Notes under the pieces: model-generated
The model's database searches: none
Seen by the model: the letters and a program-made list of their open reading frames with translations, nothing else
What the model was told of the DNA's origin: nothing
Translations under genes and position numbers: made by a program
NCBI RefSeq assembly: GCF_022354825.1
Contig: NZ_CP031168.1
Location: 4,217,501-4,281,500 of the forward strand
DNA length: 64,000 nt
Source of the DNA: Paenibacillus sp. H1-7
GTDB lineage: Bacteria > Bacillota > Bacilli > Paenibacillales > NBRC-103111
Direction: 5' to 3'
Shown here: positions 34,404 through 42,178 of the stretch, piece after piece
How positions within the stretch are numbered: position 1 is the first letter of the stretch
Layout: each line of letters begins with the position of its first letter

Positions 34404-34946
34404 ATGATACATATGCCGAGTCTTATTGAATTTGTTACTCCCTACTACATCAACAAAGACATCATGCACAATGTAAGCCATATTGAGAGAATGCTTCAGT
34501 CCGCGAAGAAACTGTTAATCTATTATCCCGAAATTACGGATATGGACTTGATTACATACGGCTGCTATTTTCATGGTTTTATTTATTTGAGAGAAGACGC
34601 TATTAGGGAGTACTTGGCCAATCAAGGGCTGCCCTCAGATTATATCGATACCGTCGTCCGGGTTTCGTGGGAATCCCAGAAGGATGAGGTTCCAGAGTCG
34701 TTGGAGGGCAAGCTGCTTCATGATGCGCATCGAATCGAAGGAGGCAAGACCTATCTCATCGTCAAATCCCTCTGTACGGGAACGGCCAGAGGACAGACGC
34801 TGGAAGAAACGCTGGACTACTTTGAAACCTATGTACTGGGACAAGGACAATGCTATCTACCTGAAGCGCAGCCAATTTATATAGAAATGCAGCAGTTTGC
34901 AAAATCGTTCCTAAAAGACTTGAGAGAGGGGCTCAAGCCTGCATAA
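34404..34946 (+). CDS. HD-domain-like protein with degenerate metal site
   Basis: The 180-residue protein reads like the small YedJ-type HD phosphohydrolases: HNVSHIERML for the first His, GCYFHGF in place of the usual HD pair, and LLHDAHRIEGG in place of QDADRLD. The central HD is HG, so metal binding is probably altered. GAGGAG lies 8 nt before the ATG at 34404. Function unknown. Confidence 0.6.
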   Translation: MIHMPSLIEFVTPYYINKDIMHNVSHIERMLQSAKKLLIYYPEITDMDLITYGCYFHGFIYLREDAIREYLANQGLPSDYIDTVVRVSWESQKDEVPESLEGKLLHDAHRIEGGKTYLIVKSLCTGTARGQTLEETLDYFETYVLGQGQCYLPEAQPIYIEMQQFAKSFLKDLREGLKPA

Positions 34947-35016
34947 TTGAAACCTGGGAATGCGGCTAACTTGTCGCCGGTAATTGGCGAGAGTTAGTCT
35001 TTTTTGTAGTTGATAT

Positions 35017-35031
35017 TGATAATTATTATCA
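35017..35031 (+). promoter_or_regulatory. Fur box
   Basis: TGATAATTATTATCA is a perfect 7-1-7 Fur inverted repeat, 92 nt upstream of the AraC-siderophore-binding gene. It predicts iron-dependent repression. Confidence 0.85.
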
Positions 35032-35122
35032 ATTATAATAGCGATAAAAGCATCGGTTCTTTGGAACTATGGATAACAAATAGAATGATTTTGCGTCAGT
35101 AAAGAAAGGATAGGAGCAAGTC

Positions 35123-37093
35123 ATGAAGCTGATTGACCAAATCATGGTCTGGAACCATGCGGCCATAAGAGTGATGGATATTCGCCACTCCATTATGGAG
35201 GAGGGGGATGAACTGCGTTCCTATCGGATGCCGACCAGTGCCTTCTTGTTTGTGGTGAGAGGGCGCGCACAGCTTGGCTTGGATGGCTGCGAGAGTACAG
35301 CGGACCGATTTCATGTTCTGCATATGGGCAAAGGGCTGTGTCTGGATATACGGGCAGAACAATTACTTGAATATTTCATCATTATGTATAAGGCGATGCT
35401 ATCGCTGCCTAGCCGACAAGAATGGGTACAGCTTATGGAGAAGCATAATCCGTTTCAAATGCATTTCGGATTCGCGCCGTACTACCCGGTAGTCTTATAT
35501 GATAAGGCAGCCAGGATGAGCCGGCTGTGGCAGCAATCCGATCCTTTGAACAAGCTGGAGGTCAAAGCTTTATTTTATCAGTTCGTTCATGAGGTGCTGC
35601 GGCAGCTGGATCAACAAGATGTGCCGCTGGTTAAGGCGGACCCGGTCCTTCAGGCGATCCGGTATTTGCACGATCATTATCAAGAGTCCATTACCCTCGA
35701 ATCGTTGGCAGAGAAGCTCCATTGCAATTCCAGGCAGCTGCTCCGTATGTTCAAAAGTCGCATGAATACAAGCCCTATCGACTATTTGATACAAATCCGA
35801 ATCGGTAAGGCGAAGGAGCGGCTGCTGAATACGGATCTTACGATGAGGGAAATTGCCGAGAGCGTCGGTTACTCCGACAGCTATTATTTCAGTCGTATGT
35901 TTAAGAAGGTGGAGGGTGTTTCTCCTACGGTTTTCAAGGAAAGCCCGCATCCCACGGAAGGCAGTCGATATAATCCATCGCCGATGTCGAGATATTCTAT
36001 TGTTACAGCCAAGCCCCAACGTTATATTGATGAGGGAAGTGAGAACCATTATCAGTATAAAAGAGAGGGAGACTTGTCAATGTACAGAAAGTCCACGACA
36101 TCCATGCTTGCCATGCTATTTGTCTGCTTCACCCTGCTATTAAGCGCGTGTGTGAATGGAGCGGCCACATCGAGCAGCGCCAATTCCAACAGCAGCACTA
36201 ATATAGCAACTGCCACTCCGGCACCAACAAAGGCTCCGGAAGCGGAAACGCAAAGAGTAGTCAAACATGCCATGGGCGAAACTAAGCTGCAAGGAACACC
36301 GAAGCGTGTTGTAATTTTGACGAATGAAGGAACCGAGGCCTTGCTGGCGTTGGGAATCAAGCCCATTGGAGCCGTGAAATCCTGGTCCGGAGATCCATGG
36401 TATAACCATATCAAAGGGGAGATGCAGGATGTCACGGTGGTTGGTGACGAATTGCAGCCGAATATGGAGGTTATCGCCAGTCTGAAGCCGGATTTGATTA
36501 TTGGCAATAAAGTGAGACAGGAAAAAGTATACGAGCAATTGAATAAAATCGCACCGACCGTGTTCTCGGCGGATTTAGGGGCAGATTGGCAAGAAAATTT
36601 CAAGCTCTATATGGAAGCCGTCAATAAGAAGGAAGAAGGCTTGAAGGCACTGGCCGCTTTTGACAAACGGGTCAGCGAAGTGAAAGCCAAGCTAGGAAGC
36701 AAGGCAGCTACTCAAGTTTCTGTAGTCCGCTTCTCGGCGACTCAAGTGCGTATTTACCAGAAGCAGACGTTCTCTGGTGTACTGTTGAACCAATTGGGAG
36801 TTGCCCGTCCCGCTGCTCAGAACAAGGACGGCAACATTGAGGTCATGTCCAAGGAAAAAATCCCTGAGATGGACGGTGATTTCTTGTTCTACTTCGTAAC
36901 GGAGACGCCGGGCAAAACCGATGCAGACAAAGTAGTGAAAGAATGGATGAACGATCCGTTGTTTCAAAACCTGAAAGCGTCCAAGAACGGCAAATTGATC
37001 CAGGTCGATGAAGCCATCTGGAACTCGGCGGGAGGCATTGAAGCGGCTAATTTGCTGCTGGATGAACTGGTTGCCTTTTTTCAACTGAAATGA
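35123..37093 (+). CDS. AraC regulator fused in frame to a siderophore-binding lipoprotein (Btr/FeuA-like)
   Basis: One open frame of 656 codons encodes an AraC regulator (cupin about 20-100, HTH pair about 185-285: ITLESLAEKLHCNSRQLLRMFKSRM and MREIAESVGYSDSYYFSRMFKKVEGVSPTVF), a low-complexity linker (about 290-319) and a class III Fe-siderophore-binding protein (about 375-656: GTPKRVVILTNEGTEALLALGIKPIGAV, SLKPDLIIGNKVRQEK). Known relatives such as B. subtilis Btr fuse the same modules but keep the binding domain cytoplasmic. Here a lipoprotein signal sits at the junction. Either the full chain is made and would be membrane-tethered, or the downstream half is mainly made from the internal start. 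AGGA near 35113-35117 precedes the ATG; the Fur box predicts iron control. Confidence 0.82.
   Translation: MKLIDQIMVWNHAAIRVMDIRHSIMEEGDELRSYRMPTSAFLFVVRGRAQLGLDGCESTADRFHVLHMGKGLCLDIRAEQLLEYFIIMYKAMLSLPSRQEWVQLMEKHNPFQMHFGFAPYYPVVLYDKAARMSRLWQQSDPLNKLEVKALFYQFVHEVLRQLDQQDVPLVKADPVLQAIRYLHDHYQESITLESLAEKLHCNSRQLLRMFKSRMNTSPIDYLIQIRIGKAKERLLNTDLTMREIAESVGYSDSYYFSRMFKKVEGVSPTVFKESPHPTEGSRYNPSPMSRYSIVTAKPQRYIDEGSENHYQYKREGDLSMYRKSTTSMLAMLFVCFTLLLSACVNGAATSSSANSNSSTNIATATPAPTKAPEAETQRVVKHAMGETKLQGTPKRVVILTNEGTEALLALGIKPIGAVKSWSGDPWYNHIKGEMQDVTVVGDELQPNMEVIASLKPDLIIGNKVRQEKVYEQLNKIAPTVFSADLGADWQENFKLYMEAVNKKEEGLKALAAFDKRVSEVKAKLGSKAATQVSVVRFSATQVRIYQKQTFSGVLLNQLGVARPAAQNKDGNIEVMSKEKIPEMDGDFLFYFVTETPGKTDADKVVKEWMNDPLFQNLKASKNGKLIQVDEAIWNSAGGIEAANLLLDELVAFFQLK
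36080..37093 (+). CDS. Siderophore-binding lipoprotein from an internal start (alternative product)
   Basis: The ATG at 36080 is in frame with the upstream regulator and has its own RBS (GAGGGAG, 8 nt away). From it the 337-residue product begins MYRKSTTSMLAMLFVCFTLLLSACVN, in pieces a basic start, a hydrophobic core and lipobox LLSAC (Cys near 22). A Ser/Thr/Pro spacer and the binding domain follow. This is a complete surface lipoprotein for a ferric siderophore. No permease or ATPase gene follows; a terminator does. Confidence 0.8.
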   Translation: MYRKSTTSMLAMLFVCFTLLLSACVNGAATSSSANSNSSTNIATATPAPTKAPEAETQRVVKHAMGETKLQGTPKRVVILTNEGTEALLALGIKPIGAVKSWSGDPWYNHIKGEMQDVTVVGDELQPNMEVIASLKPDLIIGNKVRQEKVYEQLNKIAPTVFSADLGADWQENFKLYMEAVNKKEEGLKALAAFDKRVSEVKAKLGSKAATQVSVVRFSATQVRIYQKQTFSGVLLNQLGVARPAAQNKDGNIEVMSKEKIPEMDGDFLFYFVTETPGKTDADKVVKEWMNDPLFQNLKASKNGKLIQVDEAIWNSAGGIEAANLLLDELVAFFQLK

Positions 37094-37144
37094 TGAGGTT
37101 CTTGATATTTTGCACTACTGCTAGGGCGTAAGGACAAAAAGAAT

Positions 37145-37175
37145 GCAGGATCTGCTAGAAAGCAGCCTGCTTTTT
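37145..37175 (+). terminator. Terminator after the AraC-siderophore-binding gene
   Basis: GCAGG...CTGCT (37145-37155) pairs with AGCAG...CCTGC (37160-37170), then TTTTT. Confidence 0.75.
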
Positions 37176-37183
37176 GTCGTTGT

Positions 37184-37780
37184 TTAAGGTGTTGGGCGGT
37201 ACATATTCAACATCTGCTCGATATGACCTCGCGCATAGCCTACATGCTTGTTATCCCGGGTCAGCCTGCTCGCCATAATCGCTCCTTCGATGGAAGAGAA
37301 GATGAAGGAGGCTACCGATTCCGTATTCATCTCCGGACGATATTCCCCGGCATCAATGCCTTCCTTCAGAATGCTCTGGATAAATGACATCATGGATTCA
37401 TATGCTTCCAACGCGCGGTCTCTTAGTACGGGAAAGGAATGATCGCTTTCCACTGCCGTATTAAGAAAAGGGCACCCGCCTTGAATAGGGGGATTATGGA
37501 CGGTATCGCTGTACACGTCGCACATCGCAAGTAACTTCCCCGTTGCCGTGGACGCCTGCTGAACGGCCGCCGCAAAGTGTTCCCACAATACTTTTCCGGC
37601 ATAGGCGAATGCTTCCAGAGCGATTTCGTCCTTATTTGCAAAGTTCCTGTAAATTCCGCCCTTGGTCAATCCGGTTGCTTCCATAATGTCTTGTATGGTG
37701 GAACCCGTGTAGCCTTTTTCGTTAAAAAGCTCTGCGGATTTCATAATAATATGCAGCTTTGTCTTCTCGCCTTTGCGCAT
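37184..37780 (-). CDS. TetR family regulator
   Basis: The 198-residue regulator has an N-terminal TetR HTH (about 8-54: IIMKSAELFNEKGYTGSTIQDIMEATGLTKGGIYRNFANKDEIALEAF) and an AcrR/LmrA-like C-domain with GGCPFLNTAVE. The ATG at 37780 is 8 nt after AAAGGA; the open frame extends to 37831 without a good RBS. It is divergent from a membrane protein and a DJ-1-like gene, with a GACCG-type palindrome between, so it probably represses both itself and them. Confidence 0.85.
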   Translation of the reverse strand: MRKGEKTKLHIIMKSAELFNEKGYTGSTIQDIMEATGLTKGGIYRNFANKDEIALEAFAYAGKVLWEHFAAAVQQASTATGKLLAMCDVYSDTVHNPPIQGGCPFLNTAVESDHSFPVLRDRALEAYESMMSFIQSILKEGIDAGEYRPEMNTESVASFIFSSIEGAIMASRLTRDNKHVGYARGHIEQMLNMYRPTP

Positions 37781-37874
37781 AGAGGATTTCCTTTCTTCCA
37801 TTTCTTGTTGCCACTCATAATATTGTAACATTTCATAGGTGAATCATAACATACTTTATTATATAATAAAAAAA

Positions 37875-37892
37875 GACCGAACGGTCCGGTCT
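37875..37892. promoter_or_regulatory. TetR-type operator in the divergent promoter region
   Basis: GACCGAACGGTCCGGTCT contains the inverted repeat GACCG-AA-CGGTC (37875-37886) and a further half GGTC. It resembles LmrA/YxaF-type AGACC...GGTCT operators and lies between the TetR gene and the membrane protein gene. Confidence 0.55.
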
Positions 37893-37929
37893 CAAAAATG
37901 AGATTTTATTTTGAAAGGATGGGCTGTAT

Positions 37930-38577
37930 CTGCGCAAGAATCATCGGTACTCTTTCTATTCCCTCTTGTTGGCGGCTTCTTTATTGTACATAGCGTATAT
38001 TTTGTTTGTGAATTTGTACTATGATCCTGAAGCTTCTGATTTTCTAAGCCGCAAAAGCAACCTGAAACGACCGCTGCTTGTTTCGACATGGCTGAACGTC
38101 ATGTATATACATGTCATTGCCGCCAGTTTGGCGATGATTACCGGAGCACTTAATTTCTCTTCGTATCTGCTCCGTAACTATCGGAAATTCCACCGAATCA
38201 ACGGCTATTTGTACGTGGTGTTCGTCTTTATCGTATGTCTGACTTCCGGCTATATGGCGCCATTCTCTACAGGCGGGAAAATCAACAGCATCGCGTTCAA
38301 TATGTTGAATATCGTTTGGCCCGCATTTACTCTGATCGCAATTATTCATATCAGACGCAAAAGGCAAATCAAGCATCGGCAATGGATGATTCGCAGCTTT
38401 GTCTTTTGTTTCACCAACTTGTTCATCCATCTCTTCACTACATTAACTCAAGCAGGATTGGGGTTGACGTATGAAAAGAGTTACACCGTCGGTGTGTATG
38501 GTGCGATTGTTTTCCTGCTTCTATTGGCGGAAATAGTAATTAGGTTTACAGCACGTAAGGCGGCAGCCTTATCGTAG
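37930..38577 (+). CDS. DUF2306-like integral membrane protein
   Basis: The protein has about six hydrophobic helices and the DUF2306-type pattern (HVIAASLAMITGALNFSSYLLRNYRKFHRINGYLYVV and RKRQIKHRQWMIRSFVFCFTNLFIH, with conserved His residues). The start is uncertain. A CTG at 37930 has AAAGGATGG at proper distance and gives a basic N-terminus; TTG codons at 37963 and 37966 lack an RBS. It is the first gene after the TetR operator and 26 nt ahead of the DJ-1-like gene. Function unknown. Confidence 0.7.
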   Translation: MRKNHRYSFYSLLLAASLLYIAYILFVNLYYDPEASDFLSRKSNLKRPLLVSTWLNVMYIHVIAASLAMITGALNFSSYLLRNYRKFHRINGYLYVVFVFIVCLTSGYMAPFSTGGKINSIAFNMLNIVWPAFTLIAIIHIRRKRQIKHRQWMIRSFVFCFTNLFIHLFTTLTQAGLGLTYEKSYTVGVYGAIVFLLLLAEIVIRFTARKAAALS

Positions 38578-38603
38578 CAAGTTGAGAGAAGGAGAGATGC
38601 TGT

Positions 38604-39644
38604 ATGCATATTCAAATCGTGTTGTTCGACGGATTTGACTTGCTGGATGCCCTTGCGCCCTATGAAGTGTTCCGTGCCGCTGAAATGTTCTCGGACGGAG
38701 CATGGAGCGTTGAGCTTGTAACGGCCGAGGGGGCAAGATTCGTTGCCAGCGGGATGAATGGACCCCAAGTGGAGGCAAACGGCAAGCTTACCCCCGATCG
38801 ACCGGGAATCATCCTTGTTCCGGGTGCTTCCGGTCCTATGACGGGAGAAGGTCACGATTCCGTACCGGTATTGCTGCGAAAAGCAATGGAGACAGAGTTG
38901 ACCGGGATAATCGGGAAGGCGATGCAGAAGCCGGATATGAGCGTAGCTACTGTGTGCGGAGGCTCTCTCATTCTGGCCATGGGTGGTTTGCTGGAGGGGC
39001 GCCGTGCCGTGACGAACCATCTTGGAATGGATGTATTGGAGGCAACCGGTGCCATCCCAATACGTGCAAGAGTTGTTGTGGATGGGAACCTGGTAACAGG
39101 AGGCGGTGTTACTTCAGGGCTTGATGTCGCATTGTACTTGGTTGAGCGAGAGCTAGGTCCCCAAATAGCCCATGAGGTCGAGCAGCTGTTTGAATACGAG
39201 CGCCGTGGAACCGTCTGGCAATCGCGGGGGTTAACCCCAATGGGAAGCCTTAGCAGCGATAGGGAACAGCAATCGAAAACAAATTCACACAATCTGAAGG
39301 AAGCTCCACCCGGATCGGATCACCGGAAGAGCACATCATGCTTTGAAGGTATTTGGAAGGCTTCGATTGCTACACCGGTAGGTAAGATGGAAGTGACCTT
39401 TCATATTAGCTCCGAAAGTGGGCAGCTGTGTGGAGCAGCCATACAGGGCGATGAAACCGCAGTATTCATGAATCCAGTCATCGAAGGCAACCGGTTGACA
39501 TGGAGCCAGCAGGTGACGAAACCAATGCGTCTGAATTTAAAATTCGATGTGACGGTTAACGGCGACACAATGACGGGAATGGCTAAGGCTGGCGTACTGC
39601 CATCCTCCAAAGTAACGGCTGAACGTATATCGGATAGCGTGTAG
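38604..39644 (+). CDS. DJ-1/PfpI family protein with extra C-terminal beta domain
   Basis: Residues 1-205 are a DJ-1/PfpI class I glutamine-amidotransferase-like domain with the nucleophile elbow VATVCGGSL (Cys118) and a following HLG. Residues 245-346 form a separate beta domain (WKASIATPVGKMEVTFHISSESGQLCG ... GDTMTGMAKAGVLPSSKVTAERI), similar to small lipid- or ligand-binding barrels. A 40-residue polar linker joins them. The fusion is uncommon. AAGGAGAG is 7 nt before the ATG. Probable co-transcription with the membrane gene under TetR control. Confidence 0.8.
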   Translation: MHIQIVLFDGFDLLDALAPYEVFRAAEMFSDGAWSVELVTAEGARFVASGMNGPQVEANGKLTPDRPGIILVPGASGPMTGEGHDSVPVLLRKAMETELTGIIGKAMQKPDMSVATVCGGSLILAMGGLLEGRRAVTNHLGMDVLEATGAIPIRARVVVDGNLVTGGGVTSGLDVALYLVERELGPQIAHEVEQLFEYERRGTVWQSRGLTPMGSLSSDREQQSKTNSHNLKEAPPGSDHRKSTSCFEGIWKASIATPVGKMEVTFHISSESGQLCGAAIQGDETAVFMNPVIEGNRLTWSQQVTKPMRLNLKFDVTVNGDTMTGMAKAGVLPSSKVTAERISDSV

Positions 39645-39847
39645 TTATCCTATGAAACTAGTTAATGTGATTTATTATCTAATTTAATTAACCATATTAA
39701 ATATTAACAATATTTATATTCTCTTCGTATGGAAATCATATGATGGATGGAAAGGATATTTATAATAATTTTCTCACTTTCCAAACCTCTACCCACTCGT
39801 TACTATATTACTACTGTGTCAAAATGGAACTGAATCTACCGCATCGA

Positions 39848-39882
39848 GGCTGCCGAATAGTAAGAATTGGCGGCTTTTTTTA
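39848..39882 (+). terminator. Hairpin and T-run just upstream of the Nudix gene
   Basis: GCTGCC...AAT (39849-39858) pairs with ATT...GGCGGC (39866-39874), followed by T7. It ends 18 nt before the Nudix ATG. It may terminate an upstream transcript or act as a leader attenuator. Confidence 0.55.
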
Positions 39883-39900
39883 CTTTAGGGAGGGCTCTAT

Positions 39901-40554
39901 ATGGGAAAACAACCTGCAGTTTTAGACAAGGTCACCTGTTTCATTACCAGGGAAGCCAACAATCGGACCGAGCTGCTGCTCATCCAACACCCTAATGCAG
40001 GTATTCAATTACCGGCGGGGACGGTCGAGCACAATGAAGACATTACGGCCGCAGCCTTAAGGGAAGCAAGGGAAGAAACGGGGCTATCCGAGTTCACGGC
40101 CTGCACGTATATCGGTAAGCAAGAGCTTACTCTGCCAGAACATAACCGTATCCTGTTGCATAGCGCAAAGGTTTACTCCAGACCGGATCTGCAAAGCTCC
40201 AGCTGGGCGGAAATCCGAAGAGGAATCACCGTTCAGCATGTGCGTTCGTCCGGAGATTTTGTCCAAGTATCTTACATAGAAGGTGACCGCTATCCGGATC
40301 CTCAGTATGTTACTTATCAGATAACAGGCTGGGTAGAGCCGTCCGTGCTTGCTTCCATCGTGTCCAGACATTTTTATCACATGCATTCCCATTGCAGCCT
40401 GTCGGTTTGGGAGCAGGACGCGGATGATCACCGGTTCAAGTTGTTTTGGGCGCCCCTTGAAGACTTGCCTGAGATTGTGAGCCCTCAAAACAAGTGGCTG
40501 CATTTTGTAACGAATAACTTGAATTATTCATTGACCGAAAAATATCGTGCATGA
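39901..40554 (+). CDS. Nudix hydrolase
   Basis: The 217-residue protein contains a perfect Nudix box GX5EX7REUXEEXGU at residues 40-62 (G, E, REAREETGL), so it should be an active Mg-dependent pyrophosphohydrolase. An extra C-terminal region of about 100 residues with many His and Trp is not diagnostic. AGGGAGGG precedes the ATG. Substrate unknown. Confidence 0.87.
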   Translation: MGKQPAVLDKVTCFITREANNRTELLLIQHPNAGIQLPAGTVEHNEDITAAALREAREETGLSEFTACTYIGKQELTLPEHNRILLHSAKVYSRPDLQSSSWAEIRRGITVQHVRSSGDFVQVSYIEGDRYPDPQYVTYQITGWVEPSVLASIVSRHFYHMHSHCSLSVWEQDADDHRFKLFWAPLEDLPEIVSPQNKWLHFVTNNLNYSLTEKYRA

Positions 40555-40592
40555 AATTATTGACAGTTCGATCATGACACGATATATTTTTG

Positions 40593-40610
40593 ATTGACAC
40601 TTATGTCAAT
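40593..40610 (+). promoter_or_regulatory. Operator before the TetR gene (perfect palindrome)
   Basis: ATTGACACTTATGTCAAT has perfect 7-bp arms around CTTA and ends 20 nt before the TetR ATG. A related site stands before the next gene. Confidence 0.7.
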
Positions 40611-40630
40611 TTAAAAAAGAGGGAACTTCC

Positions 40631-41290
40631 ATGTCACCACGCACAAAAGAACAAAACGATGAGATTCGCAAGCAGAGGACTCAAGAGATTATGAAGGCGG
40701 CCATTCTCGTCTACGCAGAGAAAGGGTATGCGGCGTCCGAAATCGGAGAAGTGGCGGAACGGGCGGGGTTAGCCCGAGGTCTGGTGTACCATTATTTCAA
40801 AAACAAGCAGACGCTGTTCCGCGAGCTGTACGAATACATGATGAATAGCGCTCAATCCAATACAGTAGCCCATTTTGCAAGAGAAGGCGCTGTTCTGGAA
40901 TTGTTCAACACGTATGCCTGGAGCGTCTGCAATCAAGTATTGGAAGCTCCTGCAATTTTCCGTTTTTACACAAGGATTAGCCTTGACGTGCACTATTTGT
41001 ATACTGACGGCACTTATTCACCTCTTGAATGGGTAAAGTCCTTTATGAAGCCGATGGTGCAAGCATTGGAGAAGGGGATTGAGCAAACAACGATCCGTTC
41101 AGGGGATGCCAATCTGATGGCAATGCAGTTTTGGGGTGCTATTTCCCAAGGCATGGCTTATATAGACCACCAGCAAGTACAGAATGCCGCCGCGCAAGCA
41201 GTAAAGACGCAACAGACAAGGGATAAAGAGCTGAAAGCGATTCTCGAACAAGTGGTTGAATCGGCGTTGGCGGTGATTAGACCGGAGTAA
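40631..41290 (+). CDS. TetR family regulator
   Basis: The 219-residue regulator has a TetR HTH at about 16-62 (EIMKAAILVYAEKGYAASEIGEVAERAGLARGLVYHYFKNKQTLFRELYEY) and an all-helical C-domain. GAGGG lies 7 nt before the ATG. Palindromic operators before it and before the adjacent flavodoxin-fold reductase suggest that it represses both. Likely inducers are quinones or similar electrophiles (inference). Confidence 0.88.
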   Translation: MSPRTKEQNDEIRKQRTQEIMKAAILVYAEKGYAASEIGEVAERAGLARGLVYHYFKNKQTLFRELYEYMMNSAQSNTVAHFAREGAVLELFNTYAWSVCNQVLEAPAIFRFYTRISLDVHYLYTDGTYSPLEWVKSFMKPMVQALEKGIEQTTIRSGDANLMAMQFWGAISQGMAYIDHQQVQNAAAQAVKTQQTRDKELKAILEQVVESALAVIRPE

Positions 41291-41308
41291 ATTTTTTTGC
41301 TTTTGATA

Positions 41309-41328
41309 TTGACATTCATGATAGTCAA
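41309..41328 (+). promoter_or_regulatory. Second TetR operator, before the reductase gene
   Basis: TTGACATTCATGATAGTCAA has 5-bp perfect ends and shares TTGACAYTYATG with the operator at 40593-40610. It overlaps the region expected for the promoter. Confidence 0.55.
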
Positions 41329-41345
41329 AAAAAGGAGGACGTTTG

Positions 41346-41915
41346 ATGAAAATTTTAGTTGTAGCAGCACATCCGCATCTTCAGCAATCTAAGGTCAATA
41401 AGGCATGGATAGAACGGTTAAGGCAAGAAAGCAGTATCACTCTGAACGATTTGCATAAGGAGTATCCTGACAAGCGGATCGACGTTCAAAAGGAACAGCA
41501 GCTGCTATTGCAGCACGACCGAATCGTGTTTCAATATCCATTTTACTGGTACAGTGCTCCTGCCTTTTTGAAGCAGTGGATGGAAGAGGTGCTGGAATCG
41601 CAATGGATGATGGGAGAAGGGGGAAGAGGGCTTGCCGGCAAGGAGCTGGTTCTTGCTATTTCGGCCGGCTCTCACGAGCAAGCTTACCAAGCAGGAGGAT
41701 TTCAAGGCTTCAGTATGAGTGAGTTTACGAAGCCTATGCAGGCTTTGGCAGGGTTGATCGGGATGAAATTCCTGCCTAGCTTCGTCTTTTATGGTGCTGC
41801 GGCGGCATCGGATGATGCGGTTCTGCATAGTGCAGAACAGTACGTGAAGCATATTCTGGACCCTAAGCTGGATCCGAGGATTCGGCTGATGGAGGCGATA
41901 AATCGAGAGGCTTAG
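41346..41915 (+). CDS. NAD(P)H-dependent quinone oxidoreductase, flavodoxin fold
   Basis: The 189-residue protein matches the MdaB/KefF/YwrO family: MKILVVAAHPHLQQSKVNKAW at the N-terminus, QYPFYWYSAPAFLKQWMEEVL and GRGLAGKELVLAISAG. These FMN or FAD enzymes reduce quinones by two electrons. The ATG at 41346 is 7-8 nt after AAGGAGG. Together with its TetR neighbour it forms a detoxification unit. Confidence 0.88.
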   Translation: MKILVVAAHPHLQQSKVNKAWIERLRQESSITLNDLHKEYPDKRIDVQKEQQLLLQHDRIVFQYPFYWYSAPAFLKQWMEEVLESQWMMGEGGRGLAGKELVLAISAGSHEQAYQAGGFQGFSMSEFTKPMQALAGLIGMKFLPSFVFYGAAAASDDAVLHSAEQYVKHILDPKLDPRIRLMEAINREA

Positions 41916-42009
41916 TCACTTCTCAGAAAAGAAACTCTTACGATCATTAGTCCGGCCTGCCGGCGGCTCGATTATGGAAACTGTCCGATGCGGATCTTAA
42001 TATCGAGTT

Positions 42010-42046
42010 AAAAGATTACATAATATATATTATGTAATCTTTTTTT
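42010..42046 (+). terminator. Perfect 34-bp AT-rich palindrome followed by T-run
   Basis: Positions 42010-42043 form an uninterrupted perfect inverted repeat (left arm AAAAGATTACATAATAT), followed by TTT. It can terminate the reductase transcript. Its inner 28 bp (42013-42040) also have the 11-6-11 layout and central TATATA of a dif site. Confidence 0.6.
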
Positions 42047-42178
42047 GCCAAACCGGAAGACAATATAACGAAAAAACGCTTACAGGATAGGGGTAGTTGT
42101 GTTATATTACTTTGTATGGATATATGTTCCATTTATGTTACTATCATTAATTCGAGTTCCCTTTAAGGAGGAGTGGAA

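Noticed and set aside
39740..39925. 61-codon plus-strand ORF before the Nudix gene
   Set aside because: It runs through the hairpin terminator, has no RBS and overlaps the Nudix start.
42071..42084. cre site before the BtrH-like gene (AAAAAACGCTTACA)
   Set aside because: The first two conserved bases are missing and the gene has no link to sugar use.
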